Part shown: in pieces, positions 25,101-37,200 of the stretch
Numbering within the stretch: the first letter of the stretch is position 1
Layout: every line of letters starts with the position of its first letter
Assembly: GCF_905220565.1 (NCBI RefSeq)
Contig: NC_059406.1
Span: 7,450,001 to 7,514,000, forward strand
Direction: 5' to 3'
DNA from: Melitaea cinxia
Lineage: Eukaryota; Arthropoda; Insecta; Lepidoptera; Nymphalidae
DNA: 64,000 nt
Made by a program: the position numbers and the translations under genes
The notes under the pieces: generated by a model
The model's database searches: none
Told to the model about the DNA's origin: nothing
What the model saw: the letters and a program-made list of their open reading frames with translations, nothing else

Positions 25101-25702
25101 AGCGAAAGCGGTAAGGAAGTGTAAAAAGAGAAGTGACGAATAGTTAAGTTATAAGGGACTAGGAAAGTAGGTACGTCAATCCTTCAGAAGATCATGTATA
25201 AACATTACTGTTCTCAAGTAAAGTTGTGTTACTGTAGAGATGGACGTAGCCAGCGCTCCTCCTGATGCACTGTGCTAACAGCGGGGGTAAAAATGGCAGC
25301 ATGCTTACTATAATTCTGGTGGTATAAAAATGTAATTGAAAAATAAATGGTAAAGAAAATCATTATCAGCTGCATTAATTGATTGTTAAACGTTTTTCAG
25401 CTTTTAGTAATAAGGAAGTGAATAATTTCCATAATAGTGAACTTTTATTTACGTCTCATGTACTGTAAACATTGTAAGAAATAATTATTAATAGCATTCG
25501 AGGTTATATTTAAGTAAAAATATTTATACACTAGTAAGACTCGAGGCGTCTTATTTATTTAATTTTTAGTAACATTTTTTCGTTCGGTCCCGGCTTAGCT
25601 AATACTAAATTAAACACGGAGATTTTTGATCCTTCTTATGTTTTTTTCAGATTCTTTATCTATACTTACTTTTCTCTCCTGACTTAAGAATACTGTCCTT
25701 TT

Positions 25703-25947
25703 AGAAGTAAAACTTCTTTACGCGCGCTTGACTTGGAGAGTAAGCTGGTGAACGAGTGACGAGAGAGTTACGAAAAGTGTGATCGGGCAAGCCGAACGGA
25801 GCAAGAGAGAAAGGTGCGAGCACACATTTTCTTTCTCTCTTTCTCTCAGAGCCAGTTACATTTCGTATATCTAAGACAGTGCAGGCCGATTGTGCAGAAG
25901 TTTTACTTCAGTCGTGTGGTGTGGTGTAAAGCACAGTCGTTTTTTTA
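25703..25947 (+). repeat. Dispersed repeat, family 2, copy 2
   Basis: Same family as 10270-10468. The ends AGAAGTAAAACTTCT and AGAAGTTTTACTTC are inverted repeats. A ~45 bp C/T-rich stretch (TTTCTTTCTCTCTTTCTC) is present here and absent from copy 1. No coding capacity. Confidence 0.65.
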
Positions 25948-26020
25948 TGAATTGGGTTTGATTGAGGAAGTTTTGAACAGAACATAAAAATGATATTTGA
26001 CCATAATCATCATAATATTA

Positions 26021-26555
26021 TCTATACAAATAAATAAAATTGGAGTGTCTGTTTGTAATATTAAAATAACCGCTTTTTCTAAATGCATGTGTATTTATTT
26101 ATACACGGTACACATACCAAAACGATATCTTTTACAATTTTTGTCTGTCTGTCTTTCTGTCTGTTTGTTCCGGCTAATCTCTGAAACGACTCGACAGATT
26201 TTGACGGGACTTTCACTAACAGATAGCTGATGTAACAAGGATAACTTAGGCTACTTTTATTTCAGAAATTTATTTACTTTATCACTCTGCGAACTAAACA
26301 ACATTTTTTTTGTTAAATCCGACGCGGATGACTACTACTTTCCTGATGCGCACAGCTAAGGAATGGAACTCGTTGCCCACATCTGTGTTTCCCGAACGAT
26401 ACAATCTGGGTGCCTTCAAGGCCAGAGTGAATAGGCTGTTATTAGGCAGGCATGCTCCACCTTCGACCGCATCGTCACTTAACATCAGGTGAGATTGTGG
26501 TCAAATGCCTGCCTATTTGACATAAAAAAAAGGATGAAGTCGCGAGCACAGCTAG
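26021..26555 (+). mobile_element. Helitron (family H-a), both ends present, interrupted by a LINE
   Basis: Starts TCTATACAAATAAATAAAAT at 26021 after an A and ends GCACAGCTAG at 26555 before a T, the expected A|T insertion. Interior motifs match the other H-a copies. The 3' hairpin region GACGCGGATGA...GATGAAGTCGCGAG is split by the insertion at 26332-26531. Without the insert it is about 330 bp. It encodes nothing of its own. Confidence 0.85.
26332..26531 (+). mobile_element. LINE 3' fragment nested in the Helitron, with target duplication
   Basis: A 200 bp insert encodes the end of a LINE polyprotein: RTAKEWNSLPTSVFPERYN, then LGAFKARVNRLLLG, with the frame closing at 26492. It ends with a short A-run. 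GGATGA is repeated on both sides (26326-26331 and 26532-26537), a 6 bp target-site duplication. The 5' truncation, tail and duplication together show target-primed insertion after the Helitron arrived. Confidence 0.85.
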
Positions 26556-27149
26556 TATAATATATAATAAATATAAATGTTCAATTTAATTTCAATTAAC
26601 TAAAACCAATACGTAGGTATTATATTATCTATTATATTAATAAAAGTATACCTATATGATTAGATAATCAAGTTGATTGATGTACAATTTAATAATCTCA
26701 TCTACTAATAGCTATAGATTGTCGTTGATGCTGATAAGAGACGTTTGCTAACGCATTATAGTAATTTATTAACATTTTTTCATTGATTCAATTAATTTAA
26801 TTAGCAATATACATTTATTGATTTTGTTACACTACATTCAAAATTTCGAGCCTTACTAAATTTACACATCTAATTTTTATGGGTTGATACAGCAATGCTC
26901 TTTTTAAGGAGTTTTTAAGTTATTAAATTTAAAGAATAATGATCGTTAAAACTTCCTTGCCTATTGTAAAATACAAAAATAAGAACATCGGGCCTGATGT
27001 TACATAGAGATGTATTATAACAAGTAAAATATTAGGGTATGATGTAGGTATATACATAAATGTCAAATACGTAATCCAAGACAAAAAATCTAAAAAGTAA
27101 AACCAACAAGTTTGCAATTATCCATTGATAACATAACTGTATATGTAAG

Positions 27150-27248
27150 TAGCGCCATCTAGGGATATTTTTAGGAACTCATTAGAACAGCAACTTATTG
27201 TTGAACCAATATAATTGTGCTACGTATAGAAATCAACAGATGGCGCTA
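27150..27248. mobile_element. Tiny MITE with 11-bp inverted ends
   Basis: TAGCGCCATCT at 27150-27160 and its exact reverse complement AGATGGCGCTA at 27238-27248 bound a 99 bp AT-rich element without coding capacity. The TA flank is compatible with a TA target. Confidence 0.55.
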
Positions 27249-30200
27249 CAACAGTATAACTAATATTAAATTACTTTAAAACCAATTATAGGTATATCTA
27301 TTTACCAAAATTGTATTTAATATACTGTCTATAGGCTACAGTAACTTAAATCATTGTTTTTAATTATTGCCCATTACAAATTCAAAACGAAAGCACCTAT
27401 GCTGTCTGTATATAGGTAATAATTATACCTACAATTATCTACTACACCGAAGCATCAGTGAGTTTAATAGAAAATTTACCTTTTTTCTTATTATTAAAAT
27501 TATATATTAAGTAATTTGTTAATTTACAATACTATAAAAGTCACTTTTACCATTTATTATAGATAATGTTTATTTACTCTTTGGAAAATTGTTTTTCAAA
27601 AATAAATTTGCCTTATAATTTTTTTTGTTTAGAAAAAAAAATAATACACACACAGTAGTTCTATTGTGATTAAAACTGTATTACTTGCTGTACAGGAAAT
27701 ATTATACTCCTATAATTCGCATCGAAAATAATTTTGTATAGGTGAAAAGTTAATTCATTAAATTACATAGATAAGTAATTAGTAGCCATGTGTAAGTATG
27801 ATCATAGGAAAATTTTTAAGATAACTAAGTTATAAAATGCACACATCCCAATTATATGCTTTTGGCATAATAGGTCGAAACGTTATACTTTTCAGCAAGA
27901 TGTATTTTCAAGTTTTAAACAGATACCAAATCATCTCTCTTTATTGTACTTGAGATAAGTAGGCATTATAATGGTCATAAATGTTTTTCGCTACAATTTA
28001 TAGAGTACCTACCTACTACCTATGTTGCGTTAAATTCGTTATATTTAATATTATGATTATTATAGGTATATCTTTTATGAAAGTCAAATTATTTTATGCT
28101 ATAAACATAGAAGATCCAAGTTTATTTACAGAAGTATTTTCATATGAAAACATTTACAAGTAGTTAAGTACCTATTGAACGGTGTTTCTCGTTTTTTGTA
28201 TAATAATATTACTTAGTATCATTATAAGTACTATTAAATTTTAGTACTGTTTTATAATACATGTGAAAGGATGATTTGGTAAATAAAAGAAAATATATTT
28301 TTAAATTTTTTTTATTATTTCATCATTCATTTCAAACTACACCTTCAAAAATTATAATTGATTATAACTACGATAAGCTATAATTTTACCTAACATACGA
28401 CCAAAACCTATGTCGTTTCGTGAAAAAATTTTGACACTTCAAAACTCCCAACAGGAATTTATTATTCTACCTTCCATTATGCACTTACTACATTAAATAC
28501 AAAGGAAATAAATGCATGAACAAGACAAAACCCGCGTCTCTCCGTCAGGCCATCTCGAATACAGCAGAAATGTATTATACATCGAATAAACAAAGTAGCC
28601 TATAACTGTTCAAGAAACACTAAGTGAGACAATTTTTAAAGTGCAAGTTAAGAAGTGTTACATAAGAATCAAACAGTTTAATCTTGTTCATATAAATCAT
28701 CCACTTAGTGATAAAAATTTATATTAAATTATGTAATAAAAAAAGTTGCACGCTCGCTCAAGCTGCTCTGCGATGGTTAGGTAAATTACATACTATACTG
28801 TTCACATACAATGAAATTCGCTCGTTCCAATACACAACTACAGTAATTACTAATGTTCTACTTATTAACAAAATAAATCTGTTAAAACGTAATTTTTAAG
28901 TCTCAAACAACATCGTTAGTTTTCAAAATCAGGTACAAATTAATCGAAAATTAAATCTAAGGTAACTGAAGCATCCAGGGAAGATTTATGAGATCACGTT
29001 GCATTATCAACATTCATGTGTCATCTGGACATATCAATAGAGCGTTACTCCGCATTAGTTCTTAAAATTACAAGCTAATTTTTTTTGGCGTTTCATTTTA
29101 TCAAACTAAATCACAGAAAGAACGATAAGAAATAATAGCTGACACCTTCATTGCACCGTCGCTCTGTTAACAACTGTCATTGTTACTGACAATTAGCCTT
29201 ACACAATAACCGTTTCGTCTGAATTAATTGCGTTTAACTCGATCGCGTATTTTTAGTAACAAGTAACAATGGTTGTATTGAATAAAATTTTATTCAAAAT
29301 ACAGCGACGGTACAATATGAAAAACTTATCTATTGATTATAAATATCAGGGGCCCATAAACACTTTACAAATCTACTTAATTCTAATATAACAAAAAATA
29401 TAAATAAGTCAATGTGAATGTTACATAACATGTGCATTCTTTTTTCTATGATCTTAATTTTATGCCGTGCCATATAACATCGGAGTTACCTACTGTAAAA
29501 TTGAAATGACCGCTACTTTTTTTTTCATATAAATAGGTACAGTATGAAAGCCGTATCAAAATGGTCTTTCTAATTAACTAATGAATACTTCATTACTTCT
29601 AAACGTCCCTTATTAAAAAAATCTTATGGACTTGTATTAAATTATATATTGAAGAATTATTTCGTAACAGATATTTTACTCTGTACTTATGTTCTAAAGC
29701 TGAAATCGATGAAAAATGTATTGTTTCAATCTACGGTGCAAAATTAATCGTACCTACTTATTACTATTGCTAAATATATATAAAATACTTGGATAGAGAG
29801 ACCGCCTTGTAGGGGTGTCACTCTTCGTGTACCAGTTTGTGCCTTTTCAAATCAATACGATTTTCGTGACTATAAGTCGATGAGTCACAACTATATTTAC
29901 AAGCAAAAACCGATCTTATGACCGTGAACTTAAGGTCTATAACCATCTGCTGATTTCAATATATGATAACAATTTTCACCAACATATTGTTTTATTTAAT
30001 GAATGACAGTCGGTTTCAGTATATTCGACCTCATTTTTCACTATGAATCTATAATTACTTTCGTCTGGCATTTACAAAAGCTTAACATATCCTTGCCTTT
30101 GCCTAAGAATTAAGTTATAAATAAGTGTTGGGGAAAATTAAAATTAATTTTGCATTTAGGCCTTTTTACATATAGCTGCTTAAACAAGCCATTTAACCAA

Positions 30201-30511
30201 AATGTGATTAATGGTTTAAGCGGCCCTTACGTCAACTAAATGAATGTTTTGACCGTGGGCATAGCTTATCGTTTACCATCATCATTTACTCGATTCTAGT
30301 GATACATATAAAATATTGTTTAGTTCATAAAACTAAGTTGTTTATAATATGAGTAATCATTGTATAATAAATAAAATTACTTATTGTGTAGACAAATTAA
30401 GATTAATTCTAAATATTACTGTGGAACTCATGTAAATAATTACGGACACAATTTTAAATGTCAATACAGGTTGCTGCGGTGTTGGGACTAGCATAAGTGA
30501 AAAGCGAGCAT

Positions 30512-30517
30512 TTTATT
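30512..30517 (-). promoter_or_regulatory. Candidate polyadenylation signal of the SH2 gene
   Basis: AATAAA on the minus strand, about 500 bp past the stop codon. It is the first canonical hexamer I noted. In AT-rich DNA this is weak evidence. Confidence 0.3.
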
Positions 30518-31014
30518 ATTAAGGTCTCAATTTTTACATTACAAATTATATTGTAGATCATAATAAAAATTGTTTCATCTACAGATTTCAGTAGCTCGTC
30601 AATGTTGTTGAGAGATTTATAATAATAAAATTACTAGCTCTGCGTTTTATGACAATATTCTGAGCAAACAAAGAATTTGCAAGCCCCATAGAAAATGACT
30701 TCTATGTACGTATCCTAACTCTTTGGTTTAATTCACTGGGTACTAAAACTATTCACATACAATAAATAACTGCTGCTATATTTACGCTTAAGTATCAAAA
30801 ACAAAAGGACACAAAACTCAAAGTCAATTGCGTCTTCGTTATATATGTACATACACTTCACCTTACAGCGTGAAGTTCGCCGTACTTATGCGCCGTACTT
30901 CTTCAAAAGGTATACACACTCCGTACCAGCTCCTACAAAGCGAACGAACATCAAAGAACGATCGCGATACATTGGGCTCTTTGATTAATTCCAATCAAAG
31001 TCTCCTAAAGATTT

Positions 31015-31201
31015 TCAAAGCATTACAGCTGGCAGTGGAGTCGATAGGGCCATGTGTTCAGCTCCTCTGACTGGCAGTCTTTGAGCTGTTACGTAGTGTC
31101 TCATTAGAGTGGGTACGTTGGGAAAGGCTGTCGCTGCCCCTCCCAAAGTGTAACCTTCACCTCCGCGACAAATACGCATGTGCATAAACCCACGGGTAGA
31201 C
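31015..31201 (-). CDS. SH2 adaptor, last coding exon (second half of SH2)
   Basis: The exon starts after TTTCTAG with one base that completes a Lys codon, then STRGFMHMRICRGGEGY, TAFPNVPTLMRHYV and LPVRGAEHMALSTPL, ending in TGA at 31017-31015. GFMHMRI supplies the beta-D strand with the conserved His (about residue 946), and the hydrophobic FPNVPTLMRHY helix closes the domain. The GAEHM tail is typical of the SHB group and unlike Src, Grb2 or Shc SH2 ends. Residues ~940-1000 in the short-isoform numbering. Confidence 0.9.
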
Positions 31202-34200
31202 CTAGAAAGAAGACATTTGTATTATTAATCGTTCAAAGTATTTTCATTGGATAATTTAAATAACTTAATAAATAATGAATACTCACTTCAAGCTAAGCGA
31301 GTAGTCGTGTTTAGCGGATTCGCTATTTCGTACTAAGAATGCTCCCTCATCCGCATCTCTCAGTAAGCCCTCAGCTTCCAATCGCGATAACGTTCCGTGA
31401 TACCACCTGCAATAAATAAATAACACTTGATATAAGACTTTGTCACATTTCCTGAAAAAGGTAATTTAAAAAAATAAAAATTAATTACTAAATAGCTTGA
31501 AAAAGAAATAATTCAACTCACCCTTGTCGGTCTAGTGGAAGAGAGGCATCAACCAGATCCCGTGGCGGTGCAATAGGTCCTAAGTTCAAATGCAATCCCT
31601 TAGCGCTGCTAGAGCTACCAATGCCACTATCAAAATTCAATGTCAGTTTCTCCCGATGTTTTTTCCCTGCAACATAAGAAAAAATAAAATTAAAACTGTA
31701 CCCACAAATATATTTCCCTTTAATTTTTTAAACAATAGCTAAGAAATTCAAACAGTGAAGTTATGCGTCATGAATCACGATAGATAAGTATGTTCAGAAA
31801 ATGTCAGAGGTCATTAAATGTCAAGTCGCTACTTATCTAAACTCTTAACTCAAATGTACGTTTATAAATTGGCCACAACATACAGGAAAGTTCCTACAAA
31901 AAGCACTCAAGTAAATTAAATATAAGAAGGGCGTCGGAACAGTTTATATAAAGCAATTCGGAGTCATGCGTCTTAATCGGCATAATTTGGTAGCAGTCAC
32001 TTCAAGTTACAGACAGAACTCGAAGATGCAAGTCGACGGACCCTCCGTAGCTTTCATTCTTATAGGATTGATATGTAAAAACCTTCTGACATAATAGGAC
32101 CTAACGTGATTTTATTACAGATTGAATAGTCTTTGACTGACATTTCTTAGGGTTCATACAATTCATAACGATAAAAATAGTTTTTTTTTTATATATTTTT
32201 GCTTACCTTGATTTAAATCTTGAACACTTTGGCTAGAAGAGGCGTTAGATATAGCTTCTCCAAAATCACTGTTTAATTGTAGTGACTGGCCTCGTAATTT
32301 TCGTCTTAGTTTAGGCATATCAAATGGCAATGATCGAAGATCGACTTCTGCTTCAGCTCGTCGTCTTCGTAGCTTCGGCATATCAAATGGAAGATCGGAT
32401 AGATCAACGGCGTCATCTTTTCGTTCCTCCTCTGTATTGCTATTCTTGAAATTTATAAACGCATTCCGTGAATCTACACCCTCTCTAGAGTGAATTGATA
32501 TACCACTATCAGATCCCTGTATTTCAGTATCACCAGGAGTAGAATGCCTAAAGGTCAAATTTAACAGATTTCTGTTTTGTAAAGCTCGCCTTTTAGGTTT
32601 AGGTAAAATTTCAACTGTTGTTTGTATCGTAGTGTTACCCGTATCTCCATCTTCGGGAGAAACTTTTTGTGAATTGTTATTTTTATTATTATCCGATGTT
32701 TCTGAGGCCGGTTCTTGGGAAGATTTATCTGATATAGGACTTAAAATATGTAATTTAGTCGGATGATGTCCAAACCCCGAAAGCTGCATATGTGATTTGA
32801 TAAATGGAACATTTCCGGAGTCCGAGCTATGTGAGCTTAGTGATGATGAGTGTCGACTTTCAGAACTACTGCTACTTCTATCACCTTCACTGTTACTGCT
32901 CCTTAATGACTCCATACTTCCACCACTACTACTCGTTGCCATGCTTTCGGTGCTAGAATACTTTCGTCGCGGGCGAGCTACTCCGGGCCTGCCTTTAAAC
33001 TCCATTATAGGGCCGACCCCCTTAGGCCCCTTGTACCGATTCAATTCGGGTGTATCAGAATCGGAAGTGGGTCGACCCTTAATCTCTAAAAAAATACCGT
33101 CTTTTGATTGCGCTCTTTCATCATCGCCATCACGGGACTCGCGACTGGAATCCCTTAAACGTTGTCCGACGTCAAGCTCTGTGGATACGGAGGCTTTGAC
33201 GTCAGTCATACTAGCATCACTACTCGTAGGCGTGTCACGAGCCCTTAAAGACTTTACAGGCAGTCTTAAGTCTTTCAGACGTGGGTGTGATGGCTGCGTT
33301 TGTGGTAAGTTGGGAGCACTTTTAATGCTATTCATGGCAGATCCATCTTTTTGTTGAAACTTTGTAGGCAAAGGTGCAGTGGATGGAGGAGAAGGAGTGT
33401 AACCGCGCAACGGCAGTTGTGACGTTGATGTTCTATCCTCTTCTTCAATGTGCACTTTTTCCAATTCTTCTGAGAGTGCTGACGCATTGTTCTCATTTTC
33501 CCTCTTCTGACGAATAGTAGGAATCTTTGAGCGACGAACGCTATCTGTTTTCATTGTCACCTTACGGCGACCTTTGTAATCTGGTTCACTTCGCTCAACA
33601 GCTTCGAAGGCGGATGACGCTGATGAAATAACTTTGCGTTCCTCAGCTTGCAAAAGAGCTGGATGATTACTAACGCGATCAAAGTCGTCTAAGTCATCGT
33701 CAGAGCGTGCTATTTTACAGTCAAAAGCTGTCTCGTAAATCTGTCGTGTGGTCATTTCTTGTGGCCAGCGTGGCAATGGCGCCGGCACGTAAAATACGCT
33801 ACGAGAAGATCTATGCTCCTCTACATCTTCGGGCGCGGCGCACACGCAGCCGGCCGCGTCGCGCCCGCGACGCCTTGGCGGCATCCACGCGCTCTCGCCG
33901 GACGATGATGATGACCTTTCTAGCTCACGGAAGCCATCTTCTGCCACTGAAAATCTTTTAGGCAGATTTGGTCGTGGAGCAACGTGGGGAGCGTCAAGAC
34001 TAGCTGACTTTCTATATCTAGGGCCACGAGAAGAGGAAGTCGATGAAACGGTTGGTGCTGCAGGAGCAGGTGGTGGAGGAGCAGTTTTGAACAAATCGCC
34101 GTAATAGTAGGGGCTTGGATTTCTTCGTGGGGCGTTCGCGTATCGAGGATCAGACCGACCACTGTCAGGTGAATGCAGGGAAGGTGCCGTGGCAAATGGG

Positions 34201-37200
34201 TCGAATTCACCAAACTCGTCTTCTTCACCGTCAGTTGAGGATGATCTATCTTCTGAACTCGATTCTAAAAAGATTGAAAGTCACCGTTAGACATTAGAAA
34301 AAAAATATAACTTTTAATCTATTTTTTATTTTATACATATTTCGAAATGATAATAATTTCGACTATAAATTCGAAACATCAATGATAATATTTCTAAAAA
34401 AAAACTACATATACAAATTTTAACACAATTAAAAGTACACACACAGTTTACAAGTAAAAGAGGTTATACCGTCGCCACAAAATTGGAAGACTTAGAAGAT
34501 AAAATGAAGGCAACGAGCTAAAAGTAGGTTCGTAAAGGTTCCATAAGTCTGAGGCCGCAGTTAGTCTCAAGTGACGTCGTTTAAATGAGCGTCCGGAATT
34601 GTACTTTCACGATCCTTCAAGAAAGCAGTCAATCATAAAGAATGGCGAAATGGGGATTTTTTTTAATAATAGGGGAACTATTATTAAAAAAAAATCCGAA
34701 ATTGTTATCGTTATAATTTTTCTTTAAATTTGTGTATGATTTAATCTTTTAAATGGAATGGAAGGTTACATACTATACAGGGTGTGGCGTAAATAGTGGT
34801 CCACCGTTAAGGATTCGATAAACCAGGTAATTTACTATAACATATTACAATTTTATCCATTTTTACCCAAAGGTTCCGGAAATATTTTTATTTTTTATTT
34901 TTTTACGATATTTGTACCCCTTGTTACAAATTTGGTTGTAGTTTTAACAAATAGCATTATTTTTTCATTTTGATTACTGGTAATTACTGCTGAACACTAG
35001 AGCTATCGTTAAATAACACGTTTTTAATGTAAATTTAAGGCTTTTGAAGAAAAAATTTGGTTTTACTCTACTTTAAACCCAAATTTTTAACATATCATGC
35101 TAATTCAAGAGCGATTTTTGTAAAAAAAATGTACTAAGCTGTCAGTGCCCATTCATTTAAAAATATGCCTACTAAATACCAATTTCAAAATGGTATCACA
35201 ATAGCAGATCCTTTTCTTTAACAGAAAGATATCCAATTTTAATTGAAGAAAGGAAGATTTTCATTAAAATACATTTTAAAATTTAGTTGCGTTAATACTT
35301 ATGATTTTTGTAAAAAAAGTAACTACACTGTCAGTGCCTATTCATTTTAAAATATTCCTACTAAACACAGATTTTAAAACGATTTGCCATCCCATTAATA
35401 AAAAAAAATATTGTAATTTAATTGAAAAAGACTTAAAATAAAAAAAAAAATTACTACTGTTACAGAGTGATCTTGGCCTAACTTGTAAATTAGAACAAGG
35501 CATTAAAAAAAAATAAGTCATACTGTCATCGTTGATTATTATTCTTTGACATGATTACAAACATTCTAAAAATTACACTAAATGCTCGAAATGGCCCCCA
35601 TTCGCAGCTATACATGCTCTGCAACGTCGAATATACAGTGTTTGTAATCATGTCAAAGAATAATAATAAACGATGACAGTATGACTTGTTTTTAACCGAT
35701 TTCCAAAAAAGGAGGAGGTTCTCAATTCGACTGTATTTTTTTTATGTATGTTACATCAGAACTTTTGACCGTGTGGACCGATTTCGAGAATTTTTTTTTA
35801 ATCGAAAGGTGGTGTGTGTCAATTGGGCCCATTTAAATTTATTTGAGATCTAACAACTACTTTTCGAGCTATATCTAATAATGCGTTTTTACTTGACGCT
35901 TTTTTCGTCGACCTACGGTGTATTATACCGCATAACTTTCTACTGGATGTACCGATTTTGATAATTATTTTTTGTTAGAAAGGGGATATCCCTAGTTTGG
36001 TACCATGATAAGAAAACTAGGATCTGATGATGGGATCCCAGAGAAATCGAGGGAAACTCTCGAAAATCCGCAATAACTTTTTACTGGATGTACCGATTTT
36101 GATAATTTTTAATTCAATCGAAAGCTAATGTTTATCATGTGGTCACATATAAATTTTATTGAAATCTTATAACTACTTTTTGAGTAATCTTTGTATAACG
36201 CATAGTTACTTGACTATTTTTTCGTCGATCTACGTTGTATTACTCGTCGATGTAATTGAAGTCGGTTTTTTTTTCGTTTGTGAGCAAACACAATTATTTT
36301 TTAATGCCTTGTTCTAATTTTCAAAGTTAGGCCAAGATCACTCTGTAACAGTAGTAATTTTTTTTTTTATTTTAAGTCTTTTTCAATTAAATTACAATAT
36401 TTTTTTTTATTAATGGGATGGCAAATCGTTTTAAAATCTGTGTTTAGTAGGAATATTTTAAAATGAATAGGCACTGACAGTGTAGTTACTTTTTTTACAA
36501 AAATCATAAGTATTAACGCAACTAAATTTTAAAATGTATTTTAATGAAAATCTTCCTTTCTTCAATTAAAATTGGATATCTTTCTGTTAAAGAAAAGGAT
36601 CTGCTATTGTGATACCATTTTGAAATTGGTATTTAGTAGGCATATTTTTAAATGAATGGGCACTGACAGCTTAGTACATTTTTTTTACAAAAATCGCTCT
36701 TGAATTAGCATGATATGTTAAAAATTTGGGTTTCAAGTAGAGTAAAACCAAATTTTTTCTTCAAAAGCCTTAAATTTACATTAAAAACGTGTTATTTAAC
36801 GATAGCTCTAGTGTTCAGCAGTAATTACCAGTAATCAAAATGAAAAAATAATGCTATTTGTTAAAACTACAACCAAATTTGTAACAAGGGGTACAAATAT
36901 CGTAAAAAAATAAAAAATAAAAATATTTCCGGAACCTTTGGGTAAAAATGGATAAAATTGTAATATGTTATAGTAAATTACCTGGTTTATCGAATCCTTA
37001 ACGGTGGACCACTATTTACGCCACACCCTGTATATGTATTTATTATTATTATTATAATAAAAAAAACTAATAAATGTTTAACTGTAAATTGTGTTACTTA
37101 AAAACTGACATTATATAATTTTTATTGGCGAACAAAAAACAATATATTTTATACATTTAAATAAGTACATCTTCACATCATAGACATATGAAATAAACAA

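Larger units (their letters stand above)
26556..31014. other. AT-rich DNA 3' of the SH2 gene
   Basis: Apart from the small MITE at 27150-27248 and a poly(A) signal candidate at 30512, I recognise no gene, RNA or repeat family. The stretch from about 30518 to 31014 is the likely 3' UTR of the minus-strand gene. Confidence 0.45.
34776..37032. mobile_element. Giant foldback DNA transposon derivative
   Basis: The ends TACAGGGTGTGGCG and CGCCACACCCTGTA are flanked by TA on both sides (34774-34775, 37033-37034), as for Tc1/mariner-type insertions. The left arm (34776-35562, 787 bp) is an almost perfect reverse complement of 35640-35693 plus 36297-37032 (790 bp). The break is due to a later 603 bp insertion. 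A 77 bp loop (35563-35639) remains. It lies in intron 34265-39224 of the SH2 gene. Near-identity of the arms points to recent formation or gene conversion. Confidence 0.88.

Noticed and set aside
32797..33357. 186-codon open frame on the plus strand
   Set aside because: Lies entirely antisense to the large SH2 adaptor exon. Leu/Ser-rich composition is the mirror of the Ser/Arg-rich coding strand.
34081..34094. Start codon for the large SH2 exon near its first in-frame Met-like codon
   Set aside because: The frame is open upstream through PSPYYYGD to a consensus acceptor at 34264 and joins the previous exon in phase.
34776..37032. LTR retrotransposon
   Set aside because: The terminal repeats are inverted, not direct, and no gag/pol, primer-binding site or polypurine tract is present.
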